Assembly (NCBI GenBank): GCA_937899935.1
Contig: CALCOW010000201.1
Coordinates: forward strand, 1 to 7,866
Source of the DNA: an uncultured Phycisphaerae bacterium
Lineage (GTDB): Bacteria > Planctomycetota > Phycisphaerae > Phycisphaerales > SM1A02
Direction: 5' to 3'
DNA: 7,866 nt
The translations under genes were made by a program, and so were the position numbers. Below, one piece after another: positions 1 through 5,727 of this stretch (the first letter of the stretch is position 1; the number at the start of each line of letters is the position of its first letter). The notes beneath the pieces were generated by a model that had not been told where the DNA came from, ran no database searches, and saw nothing but the letters and a program-made list of their open reading frames with translations.

Positions 1-696
1 AAATCCTGGCTCATGGCGCCTGAAGCTAGTTGGATTGGCTCGGGAAGTTTCTTTGTTCACGTGACAGATCAGGCGACTGGTACAACTACAGCTCATGAAG
101 TGGCAATCGATGGTAGTGCCATGAGTATGCAGGATCTTATTGACACGATTAATGGGCCAAACGGCGTACCAAATGTGACCGCCAGTCTCGGTCCAGGTAA
201 TACGCTTACGTTGAGTGCCGACGCTGGCTGTGAAATTTCCTTTTCAGATGATTCAGCTGGTGCACTTGTTGGACTTGGTCTTAACACCTTTTTTACAGGG
301 TCAAATGCAGCCGACATTAATGTTGCCGCACTGCTTCAGGAAGACCCCAGCTATCTCGCAGTTAGTGCGGGTCACATACCGGGATCTGGTCAGACAGCGC
401 TCGCGATTGCTGGACTTCAAGACCAATCAGTTGATGGTCTTGGTAATCGGAGTTTACGAGAGTATTGGCAGGAGTCAGTGACGACGCTCGCCGTCAAAAC
501 AAACGGTGCCGCTGCGAAGGCTGAGTCGACCAGTCTTATACGTTCGAGTCTATATGCTCAGACACAGTCGGTTTCAGGTGTCTCAATTGATGAAGAGTCA
601 GTCAATCTGCTGACCTTCCAACGCCAGTTTCAGGCGGCAGCGAAATTCATCGATGTGATCGATGAGACGATGGAAACCCTCTTAAGAATGGCGTGA
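1..696 (+). CDS. flgK: Flagellar hook-associated protein 1 (hook-filament junction), 3' part
   Basis: The reading frame is open from the first base, so the 5' part lies outside the window; about 231 C-terminal residues are visible. FlgK is the first junction protein between hook and filament and is exported by the flagellar type III apparatus. The last 45 residues are the family signature: SGVSIDEESVNLLTFQRQFQ, then an AAAKFIDVIDETMETLL helix, the C-terminal D0 coiled-coil segment. Before it, roughly the first 95 visible residues form a beta-rich module with the flagellin-IN pattern (a VxVxD strand, then MSMQDLIDTIN, then a GNTLTLSAD strand, then LGL). Such inserts are expected in enlarged FlgK proteins. 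One cysteine is present (SADAGCEISF). flgL follows after 20 bases, so the two are very likely one operon. Family call is firm; full length is unknown. Confidence 0.93.
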   Translation, partial: KSWLMAPEASWIGSGSFFVHVTDQATGTTTAHEVAIDGSAMSMQDLIDTINGPNGVPNVTASLGPGNTLTLSADAGCEISFSDDSAGALVGLGLNTFFTGSNAADINVAALLQEDPSYLAVSAGHIPGSGQTALAIAGLQDQSVDGLGNRSLREYWQESVTTLAVKTNGAAAKAESTSLIRSSLYAQTQSVSGVSIDEESVNLLTFQRQFQAAAKFIDVIDETMETLLRMA

Positions 697-716
697 GCAT
701 CCACAGGAAGTGATCT

Positions 717-2702
717 ATGAACACGATTCACGGTAATTTTGCAAGGGTGCCCACGCTCTTATCGAGCCAAATGCTTTTGGATTCACTTGGTCGAACGAGC
801 CAAGCGATGCTACGCACACAGATTGAACTTGCGACCGGTAAAGCAGTGGGGCGACCAAGCGATCGTCCGGTTGCCGCTAGTGGTATTGCGGCAGTCGATG
901 ATCTGCTGGAACAAGCCAATCAGTATCTACGAAATCTTTCGCACGCAGACTCAGTGCTGAATATGGTCGATGCTGGCTTGGCTGAAGCGAATGAAGCCAT
1001 CAACCAAGCACATTCAATAGGCCTCTCTGAAAGTGGTGTTGGCAGTGATGCGGCAACGCGAGCAAGTCAGGCCATCGTTATTGACTCTCTACTCGATCAA
1101 ATGACGACGCTCGCGAATCGAGATTATCTTGGTATCTCGCTTTTTGGTGGAACGGCGAGTGGTGCAACGCCCATGCAAGCTTTGGCTGGAGGAGCCCTTC
1201 GCTACGGAGGTGTTGGCGACGGCCTGGTCACAGCGCTGCCAATGATTGGTGCGACACCAATTACTATCTCAGGGGCAGATGCATTTGGTGCGCTCAGTAG
1301 CCGCGTCGAAGGTTCGAGAGATCTATCACCCCAACTCACCTCTGCAACCAATCTTTCTGATCTTGGTGGTGCACAAGGGCAGGGAGTAGCGGTTGGTGTT
1401 GTTCAGTTGAGCCTGGAACCCAGTGGTGAGCCATATTCAGTTGATCTCTCTGGTTGCCAAACAATTGGGAATGTCATTGATCGTTTTAGTGAAGTTCCTG
1501 GATTGAGCGTAGAAATTGATCCCACTACTGGTCAAAGTCTTAAACTTATACCTCCAGCAGGACAGACGGTGGTTATTGCCCAGGGGCAGGCAGCAGCCGA
1601 TCTAGGTTTGGTTGGTACGTTTGATGTTCCAGCAGGATCAACTGGCCAGGAGTTAGATCCACGGATCTCAGCACAAACAAGGTTGGAGAGTCTGGGATCA
1701 CTCCTGCTTCCACTTGGCAGTATTGAGATCTCTAATCTCGGTCAGACACGGGAACTAGATCTCAGCTCAGCCCAGACCGTAGGTGATCTGATCGATCTGT
1801 TTGACGGCCTCGATATCGGTGTGAGGATGGAGATTGCTGATTCTGGAGATCGACTCAACGTCGTCAACGAGGCATCTGGTTCTCAGATGAGTATTGGCAT
1901 GTTTGATGGCGATGAGACAGTTGAAATGCTTGGTATACGTAGTTTGAGCAATGGAACCTTGCTCTCTGACTTTAATAATGGCATGGGCATTGGCATCGTC
2001 AGTGGTGCAGTTGATCCAGTTTCTGGTGAGCCAGATCCTGCAGCCAACATGGACTTTCGTATAAACCTCTCAAATGGTGTGTCCTTTGAAGTTGATCTGG
2101 CGGGGGCGATGACTGTGGATGACGTGCTCAGTACGATCAATCAAGCAGCTTCAGATCAGGGCGTTCTTGCACCAGGTGATTTTGAGGCCACTCTTGTCTC
2201 AAGTGGCAATGGAATCCGCTTCATAGATCGGTTGATGGGGCCAAGTGGAATCTCGGTGGAAGCGCTTAATGGTTCGACTGCTCTCGAAGATCTTGGCTTC
2301 AAGATCGGTGAAAATGGGCAGGGAGGCGCAACCTTGAGCAGTGAGGATCGCGCAACCGTTGCCGTTGAGAGCGTCTTTACCCACCTTATGGCGCTGCGAG
2401 ACGCCCTAGAAGCCAATGACGAGCGTGGCATCTCGCTTGCAACACAGAAACTGGAGGGGGATTTGGATCGTCTGATTGAGGTACGGGCTGTCGTGGGTGT
2501 CCGGTCTCAGCGAGTCAGTGCAACGACCACGCGACAGGAGGATCTGGTGATCCAGTATGCATCGATGCGAAGTGAGCTTGAAGATCTGGATTACACCGAA
2601 GCCTCCATTCGTTTTGCCACACTGCAGCAGCAATTGCAGGCAGGCTTATTAACTACGGGACAGGTGGCTTCCATGTCCCTTCTTGACTTTCTTGGTCCCT
2701 AA
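717..2702 (+). CDS. flgL: Flagellar hook-associated protein 3 (hook-filament junction), enlarged form
   Basis: This 661-residue protein is the second hook-filament junction protein, placed between FlgK and the filament. Residues 1-145 match the FlgL/flagellin N-terminal helical region (LLDSLGRTSQAMLRTQIELA, GKAVGRPSDRPVAASG, RDYLGISLFGG). Residues 545-661 form the C-terminal helices (LEDLDYTEASIRFATLQQQL, ending in SLLDFL). E. coli FlgL is about 317 residues; the extra length lies in the middle as three tandem flagellin-IN-like repeats at about residues 212-301, 322-409 and 421-529. The start is supported by AGGAAG at 705-710, six bases upstream of the ATG. It lies 20 bases after flgK and is followed by a 153-base gap before fliW. 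A flagellin identity is unlikely because of the flgK-flgL context and the FlgL-type C-terminus. Confidence 0.92.
   Translation: MNTIHGNFARVPTLLSSQMLLDSLGRTSQAMLRTQIELATGKAVGRPSDRPVAASGIAAVDDLLEQANQYLRNLSHADSVLNMVDAGLAEANEAINQAHSIGLSESGVGSDAATRASQAIVIDSLLDQMTTLANRDYLGISLFGGTASGATPMQALAGGALRYGGVGDGLVTALPMIGATPITISGADAFGALSSRVEGSRDLSPQLTSATNLSDLGGAQGQGVAVGVVQLSLEPSGEPYSVDLSGCQTIGNVIDRFSEVPGLSVEIDPTTGQSLKLIPPAGQTVVIAQGQAAADLGLVGTFDVPAGSTGQELDPRISAQTRLESLGSLLLPLGSIEISNLGQTRELDLSSAQTVGDLIDLFDGLDIGVRMEIADSGDRLNVVNEASGSQMSIGMFDGDETVEMLGIRSLSNGTLLSDFNNGMGIGIVSGAVDPVSGEPDPAANMDFRINLSNGVSFEVDLAGAMTVDDVLSTINQAASDQGVLAPGDFEATLVSSGNGIRFIDRLMGPSGISVEALNGSTALEDLGFKIGENGQGGATLSSEDRATVAVESVFTHLMALRDALEANDERGISLATQKLEGDLDRLIEVRAVVGVRSQRVSATTTRQEDLVIQYASMRSELEDLDYTEASIRFATLQQQLQAGLLTTGQVASMSLLDFLGP
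1350..2303 (+). repeat. Three tandem flagellin-IN-like repeats inside flgL
   Basis: At protein level, three diverged units of about 90-110 residues share one layout. Each has a strand ending in V/L-DL, then a short helix (TIGNVIDRF, TVGDLIDLF, TVDDVLSTIN), then a strand pair around a G-x-x-L/I turn (GQSLKLIP, GDRLNVVN, GNGIRFID), ending in an LG-hydrophobic motif (LGLVG, LGIRS, LGFKI). Approximate units are bases 1350-1619, 1680-1943 and 1977-2303. This fits the flagellin hook IN motif family, which forms surface-exposed domains on filament and junction proteins. Boundaries are estimated by eye. Confidence 0.6.
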
Positions 2703-2720
2703 TAGGGGCTTTCGTATAAG
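2692..2720 (+). promoter_or_regulatory. Possible sigma-70-type promoter for fliW
   Basis: TTGGTC (2692-2697) and TATAAG (2715-2720) are separated by 17 bases. The -10 element matches five of six consensus positions, the -35 only three of six. Transcription from here would begin near 2727 and give a leader of about 130 bases carrying all the GGA hairpins before fliW. The elements overlap the end of flgL. Alternatively, fliW may be read through from flgK-flgL. Evidence is weak. Confidence 0.22.
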
Positions 2721-2781
2721 AGCCCTTTCGGGCATGTCAGCAGAAAGTGCGGTTGACTCTGCGGCCGGGTCAATCGTCAAT

Positions 2782-2848
2782 GACAGGACGTCGGGAGATC
2801 GAGTGGACTCGATCAGAAACCCACGGAGTGGATGGCCGGCAGATGGAG
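2782..2848 (+). promoter_or_regulatory. GGA-rich, hairpin-forming leader of fliW (candidate CsrA binding region)
   Basis: Six GGA trinucleotides fall within 62 bases (starting at 2786, 2794, 2805, 2825, 2830 and 2845); about one would be expected by chance. Three sit in predicted loops. GACAGGACGTC at 2782-2792 has a 3-bp stem with an AGGAC loop. GATCGAGTGGACTCGATC at 2797-2814 has a perfect 7-bp stem with a TGGA loop. CCACGGAGTGG at 2821-2831 has a 4-bp stem with a GGA loop. The last GGA is part of the fliW ribosome binding site, GGAG at 2845-2848. CsrA family proteins are known to bind GGA exposed in hairpin loops, often including one at the ribosome binding site. Direct regulation of fliW is inference. 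Confidence 0.45.
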
Positions 2849-2855
2849 TTGGCAC

Positions 2856-3302
2856 ATGCAAGTGCAAACCACGCGTTTTGGACAGGTAGAGATTGATGAA
2901 GATCGTGTGATTACCTTCGCTTCAGGTCTCTTGGGATTTTCAAGCTACAAACGCTATGCGCTACTTAAGCCAGATGACGATGGCGTCTTTTATTGGCTGC
3001 AGTCGGTCGATAGCCCTGAATTGGCATTTGTTGTCACTGATCCATGTTTGTGGGTCAAGGAATACGAGGCAACTATTCGCCATGAGCAGATGCAAGATAT
3101 GGGTTTAGACAGCCTTGACGATGCGCAGGTCTTTGTCATCGTCAACAAATATGATCAGGCGCTGACGGCGAATCTACAAGGCCCCCTCGTCGTCAATGCA
3201 AAGTCGCAAGTTGCCATGCAGCTTGTGCTTGCAGATAAGCGATGGACGACACGGCATGAGATCGTCACCGTAAGTGAACCGTTTCAGGCGGCAACCGCCT
3301 GA
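2856..3302 (+). CDS. fliW: Flagellar assembly factor FliW (flagellin-binding CsrA antagonist)
   Basis: The product has 148 residues, close to the usual size of about 140-150. FliW is a cytoplasmic beta-barrel protein that binds either unexported flagellin or CsrA; when flagellin is depleted by export, free FliW blocks CsrA and flagellin translation rises. Family landmarks are visible: TRFGQVEIDEDRVITFASGL-LGF at 6-28, WLQSVDSPELAFVVTDP at 47-63, and NLQGPLVVN at 106-114, followed by a strand containing the MQLVL segment. I chose the ATG at 2856 because GGAG at 2845-2848 lies seven bases upstream and the protein then begins MQVQTTRFG, like typical FliW. An in-frame ATG at 2832 would add eight residues, but its GGAG is only three bases away. 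csrA follows after 115 bases, the classic gene pairing. Confidence 0.93.
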   Translation: MQVQTTRFGQVEIDEDRVITFASGLLGFSSYKRYALLKPDDDGVFYWLQSVDSPELAFVVTDPCLWVKEYEATIRHEQMQDMGLDSLDDAQVFVIVNKYDQALTANLQGPLVVNAKSQVAMQLVLADKRWTTRHEIVTVSEPFQAATA

Positions 3303-3350
3303 ACGCTCTGCTTATTCTGAGCGTCAATGTTAATAAGCACAAAGACGCTT
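3303..3350 (+). promoter_or_regulatory. Possible H-type pseudoknot with a competing stem, between fliW and csrA
   Basis: Stem 1 pairs ACGCTC (3303-3308) with GAGCGT (3319-3324), six perfect pairs. Its loop contains GCTTATT (3310-3316), which is perfectly complementary to AATAAGC (3332-3338), giving a 7-bp stem 2. The connecting loops are 1, 2 and 7 bases, a workable H-type geometry. A third segment, GACGCTT (3344-3350), can instead pair with GAGCGTC (3319-3325), six Watson-Crick pairs plus one G-U, so it competes with stem 1. No run of T follows, so this does not look like a terminator. Pairings are seen directly; function is unknown. Confidence 0.35.
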
Positions 3351-3358
3351 CCCTACAA

Positions 3359-3417
3359 CTACAGGTCAGGATGCCTGTAGATAAACACGAGAGCTTCGTT
3401 CCAGGAAGGATCCAGGA
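3359..3417 (+). promoter_or_regulatory. csrA leader: GGA-loop hairpin plus GGA cluster at the ribosome binding site
   Basis: CTACAGG (3359-3365) and CCTGTAG (3374-3380) form a perfect 7-bp stem around the loop TCAGGATG, which contains the AGGATG core of the CsrA recognition consensus. Downstream, AGGAAGGATCCAGGA at 3403-3417 supplies three more GGA motifs immediately before the csrA ATG. The ribosome binding site is AGGAAGGA at 3403-3410, seven bases from the start codon. A looped upstream GGA combined with GGA at the ribosome binding site is the standard architecture for CsrA repression, and csrA autorepression of this kind is known in E. coli. Autoregulation here is inferred from pattern. 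Confidence 0.55.
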
Positions 3418-3714
3418 ATGCTCGTACTTTCGAGACATAGAGACGAAACAATCATGATCGGCGACGAAATCGAACTGACCGTCGTTGATATCCGGGGAGA
3501 TAAAGTTCGGTTAGGCATCAAGGCACCGGTTCAAGTTGCGGTGCACCGCAAAGAGGTATACGACGCTATTCGCCTGGAAAACAAACAGGCTGCTCAGATA
3601 TCACAATCAGCAGCTGCGGCGATTGGTCAGGCCAAGCGTGTGGCCGGTGGCTCGAGTGTTTCATCGAATCACTCAATGCGTGGAGCTTCAGCGGTAGATC
3701 GTCGAAGGCAATAA
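3418..3714 (+). CDS. csrA: Carbon storage regulator CsrA/RsmA, RNA-binding translational regulator
   Basis: This 98-residue protein starts MLVLSRHRDETIMIGDEIEL, the canonical CsrA beginning. CsrA is a dimer that binds GGA motifs in mRNA leaders and in FliW-containing bacteria represses flagellin translation. The RNA-contact residues are intact: L4 in strand 1 and R44 in the VHRKE motif (42-46). The helix continues as AIRLENKQAAQ, with N55 at the position of Bacillus subtilis N55, which I recall as important for FliW binding. E. coli CsrA is 61 residues; here an alanine-rich helix to about residue 74 and a Ser/Gly-rich tail ending DRRRQ extend it. FliW-partnered CsrA proteins are often longer, but this tail is longer still than the 74 residues of B. 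subtilis. It lies between fliW and flagellin 1, as expected. Confidence 0.96.
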   Translation: MLVLSRHRDETIMIGDEIELTVVDIRGDKVRLGIKAPVQVAVHRKEVYDAIRLENKQAAQISQSAAAAIGQAKRVAGGSSVSSNHSMRGASAVDRRRQ

Positions 3715-3788
3715 ATACAACATTCGATTTCTTTTGGACTTTTAAAGACATCTAAAGACAACGACGGCTGTGATCAAGGAGGATTGCT
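3715..3788 (+). promoter_or_regulatory. Flagellin 1 leader with two candidate CsrA sites
   Basis: A GGA at 3736-3738 lies in the loop of a weak hairpin (TCTTT 3730-3734 with AAAGA 3744-3748). GGAGGA at 3778-3783 is the strong ribosome binding site, five bases before the ATG at 3789. One upstream GGA plus one on the ribosome binding site resembles the two-site hag leader of B. subtilis. A direct repeat AAAGACA occurs at 3744-3750 and 3754-3760, so TCTTT could pair with either copy. No convincing promoter was found in this gap. Confidence 0.4.
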
Positions 3789-5309
3789 ATGGCTCGGATC
3801 AACTCCAATATCTCCTCATTAATTGCTCAGCGGAATCTGGCACAATCAAATACAGATCTCGCAACGAGCCTTGAGCGATTGTCGACGGGTCTGCAAATTA
3901 ATGGTGGCGCTGATAATCCCGCCGGCCTCATTATTTCAGAACGACTACGATCAGAACTGAATGGGCTAAATCAGGCCGTCAATAACTCTGAACGTGCGAG
4001 CAGTGTCATCGCGACGACCGAAGGGGATCTGGCGGAGATTTCAGATCTGCTTAACTCGGTTAAGGGACTTGTCACTGAGGCCGCTAACACAGGCGGCGTC
4101 AGTCTCGATGAGGTTAAAGCAAACCAACTTCAGATTGATGATGCTATTGACTCTATTACTCGCATCAGTAACACAGCAAGTTTTGCGGGGCTTCAACTTC
4201 TCAATGGATCAATGTCTTATCTGACCTCTGGTATTTCAGATGCGGATATTAACGCTGTTGAAGTTTGGAGCGCCCAATTTGGTAATGCAGAACAAGTTCC
4301 AGTGAGCGTCGAAGTGGTCAGTGCTGCTGAGCATGCTTCACTTTTTCTATCAGGCACAGTTTCTGATGGAAATCCTCCAGCGGGGATTCTTCTTTCGACG
4401 GTGACTGTTGAAATTGCAGGTAATACAGGTGTCCAATCACTGACTTTTGTTTCTGGTACCACTTACGATGATATTGCCAACGCAGTCAACACCCTATCTG
4501 AGTCAACAGGAGTTGAGGCGGCACTGTTCAATCCGGCCGATGCTTCTAGTGGATTGACCTTTACGTCAACTGGCTATGGAACCGACCAGTTCGTATCGGT
4601 GCGTGCCATCGGTCAAGGTGGAGATAATTGGCAGACTCATCTAGCGAAAGCGGTTGATCCACTGAATCCGACTGCTGATGAGGCGCAGGCTATAGAACGT
4701 GATCAAGGTACTGATGTGGGTGCGATTGTGAACGGCGCATTGGCGGTAGGGAATGGGCTAGAGTTAGCGCTGAATACGACCGGGCTTACTCTGGACATGG
4801 TGCTCACTGAGACCTTTGCCACAACGGTGACTGGTACGAGTAGTGACTTTTCTCTGACGGGTGGTGGTGTGAATTTCCAGTTGGGCCCAACCATTTCTGA
4901 AGCACAACGAGTGGGTCTCGGCATTCCCTCCGTTGCAGCAAGTCGGTTGGGTGGCACGGTTCTAGATGGGGTCCGATATTGCCTTGACTCGCTTCGTACC
5001 GGTGGCGATAACGCGCTTGTTGCTGGTGAGGCGGCAAATGCTTCAGCTATTCTTGAAAGTGCGATCAATGAGGTCGCACAGTTAAGAGGGCGGCTCGGTG
5101 CCTTTGAGCGGAACACAATCGATACCACCATTCGCTCCTTACAGATTGGGATCGAAAATATCACTGCCTCTGAGTCAAGAATTAGGGATACCGATTTTGC
5201 CAAGGAGACCGCAGCTCTGACCCGCGCACAGATTTTGTCGCAAGCAGGCACTTCAGTACTGGCCACCGCAAATGTACAGGCGCAAAACGTGCTTGCACTA
5301 CTTTCATAG
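3789..5309 (+). CDS. Flagellin 1 (filament subunit)
   Basis: The 506-residue product polymerises into the filament after export. The N-terminal D0/D1 region is at 1-145 (MARINSNISSLIAQRNLAQS, LERLSTGLQINGGADNPAGL, ISNTASFAGLQLLNG). The C-terminal D1/D0 region is at about 405-506 (LRGRLGAFERNTI, ESRIRDTDFAKETAALTRAQ, VQAQNVLALLS). Between them a variable region includes a flagellin-IN-like module at about 202-275 (VTVEIAGNTGVQSLTF, then STGYGTDQFVSV) and a later GGGVNFQLGP motif (358-367). It is similar in size to enteric FliC and much larger than B. subtilis Hag. A single cysteine, C398, is unusual for a flagellin. It is a full-length paralogue of the gene at 5728-7197, sharing domain order and motifs. 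Ribosome binding site AAGGAGGA is very strong. A hairpin terminator follows at 5364. Confidence 0.95.
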   Translation: MARINSNISSLIAQRNLAQSNTDLATSLERLSTGLQINGGADNPAGLIISERLRSELNGLNQAVNNSERASSVIATTEGDLAEISDLLNSVKGLVTEAANTGGVSLDEVKANQLQIDDAIDSITRISNTASFAGLQLLNGSMSYLTSGISDADINAVEVWSAQFGNAEQVPVSVEVVSAAEHASLFLSGTVSDGNPPAGILLSTVTVEIAGNTGVQSLTFVSGTTYDDIANAVNTLSESTGVEAALFNPADASSGLTFTSTGYGTDQFVSVRAIGQGGDNWQTHLAKAVDPLNPTADEAQAIERDQGTDVGAIVNGALAVGNGLELALNTTGLTLDMVLTETFATTVTGTSSDFSLTGGGVNFQLGPTISEAQRVGLGIPSVAASRLGGTVLDGVRYCLDSLRTGGDNALVAGEAANASAILESAINEVAQLRGRLGAFERNTIDTTIRSLQIGIENITASESRIRDTDFAKETAALTRAQILSQAGTSVLATANVQAQNVLALLS

Positions 5310-5363
5310 CAGAGTAGTGGCATGATGTAAGATCGCCGGACGCCCGATAACTACAAATTTCAG

Positions 5364-5399
5364 ATGACCCTCGTCTTTCTGGCGAGGGTCATTTCATTT
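5364..5399 (+). terminator. Probable rho-independent terminator after flagellin 1
   Basis: ATGACCCTCG (5364-5373) pairs perfectly with CGAGGGTCAT (5383-5392), ten base pairs, with a nine-base loop. TTTCATTT follows, a moderate T-rich tail. It lies 54 bases after the flagellin 1 stop codon. Confidence 0.7.
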
Positions 5400-5503
5400 A
5401 GCGGATACAGAGAGCCAACACAGGCGTTGGTCGCATGGTGCGGCCATTGTCTGATAAGTCTATTGCTCCTCACGACGGTTCGAGCCAAGGTGAGGTTAAT
5501 CAT

Positions 5504-5671
5504 ATGAGAGGTGCCCACGATCAGGAGAGTGGCCTTTCGGTGAAAGGGCCAATGCACAAGATTGAGTGTCAATGTTCCTTTGGGGGAACGATCGAGACTG
5601 GTTGCTACCTGACCGTTCGGCGCTCATCACCAAATCAGATGTCAGTTTTTAAAACTGACTTTAACAACTAA
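5504..5671 (+). CDS. Doubtful 55-residue small ORF
   Basis: An ATG at 5504 is preceded by AAGGTGAGG (5487-5495), a fair ribosome binding site with eight bases of spacing. It opens a 55-residue frame that could also begin at an upstream in-frame ATG at 5435, which has no visible ribosome binding site. The peptide has three cysteines close together (IECQCSFGGTIETGCYLTV) and no membrane segment or signal peptide. I do not recognise it. The frame overlaps the hairpins at 5530-5551, 5574-5589 and 5641-5659, which argues that the sequence may be selected for RNA structure instead, or simply be non-coding. Confidence 0.18.
   Translation: MRGAHDQESGLSVKGPMHKIECQCSFGGTIETGCYLTVRRSSPNQMSVFKTDFNN
5641..5659. 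repeat. Perfect inverted repeat upstream of flagellin 2
   Basis: GTCAGTTTT (5641-5649) and AAAACTGAC (5651-5659) form a perfect nine-base inverted repeat around one T. As DNA it could be an operator for a dimeric regulator. As RNA it could form a short hairpin followed by TTTAA, a weak terminator. It lies about 70 bases before the flagellin 2 start. Confidence 0.4.
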
Positions 5672-5723
5672 CGGATTGACAGGTTACCAGGGCACGGTGA
5701 CTAACTCATTGATTCAGGGAGGA
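5672..5723 (+). promoter_or_regulatory. Flagellin 2 leader with candidate CsrA sites at the ribosome binding site
   Basis: ACGGATTG carries an upstream GGA at 5673-5675. GGGAGGA at 5717-5723 is the ribosome binding site, four bases before the ATG at 5728, and holds two more GGA motifs. The arrangement parallels the leader of flagellin 1. The upstream site is not in an obvious hairpin, so the case is weaker here. Confidence 0.3.
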
Positions 5724-5727
5724 TCAA

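Larger units (their letters stand above)
5400..5727 (+). other. Structured gap before flagellin 2
   Basis: This stretch has no firmly supported gene. It contains several short hairpins: CCAAC/GTTGG at 5415-5430, ATGG/CCAT at 5435-5447, TGGCCTTTC/GAAAGGGCCA at 5530-5551 (nine pairs with one bulged G), GTTCC/GGAAC at 5574-5589, and the inverted repeat at 5641-5659. Flagellin 2 must have its promoter here or upstream, because the flagellin 1 terminator precedes it. I found no clear sigma-28 or sigma-54 promoter. A TTGACA at 5676-5681 lacks a convincing -10 partner. The stretch may be a long leader or hold a small RNA; neither is shown. Confidence 0.35.

Noticed and set aside
2705..2733. Hairpins just after flgL (GGGGCT/AGCCCT and GCCC/GGGC) as a terminator
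   Set aside because: Stems are short, mutually exclusive, and not followed by a T run; continued transcription into fliW is more likely.
2850..2866. Sigma-54-like TGGCAC...TGCA around the fliW start codon
   Set aside because: GG and GC are separated by 11 rather than 10 bases, and transcription would begin downstream of the fliW start codon.
4703..5323. 206-codon open frame on the - strand across flagellin 1
   Set aside because: It is antisense to the conserved C-terminal half of flagellin, with composition reflecting the complementary codons and no recognisable motif; a shadow frame.
5328..5350. Sigma-28-like promoter: CCCGATAA at 5343-5350 with TAAG at 5328-5331
   Set aside because: The -10-like element is good, but the spacing is 11 rather than about 15 bases, and a transcript would run straight into the terminator hairpin at 5364-5392.
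5400..5671. CsrB-like CsrA-sequestering RNA in the gap between the flagellins
   Set aside because: GGA motifs are not enriched there (only a few in about 270 bases) and the one at 5585 is in a stem, not a loop.
5676..5704. TTGACA at 5676-5681 as the -35 element of a flagellin 2 promoter
   Set aside because: The sequence 17 bases downstream (GACTAA) matches the -10 consensus poorly, and the start would leave a very short leader.
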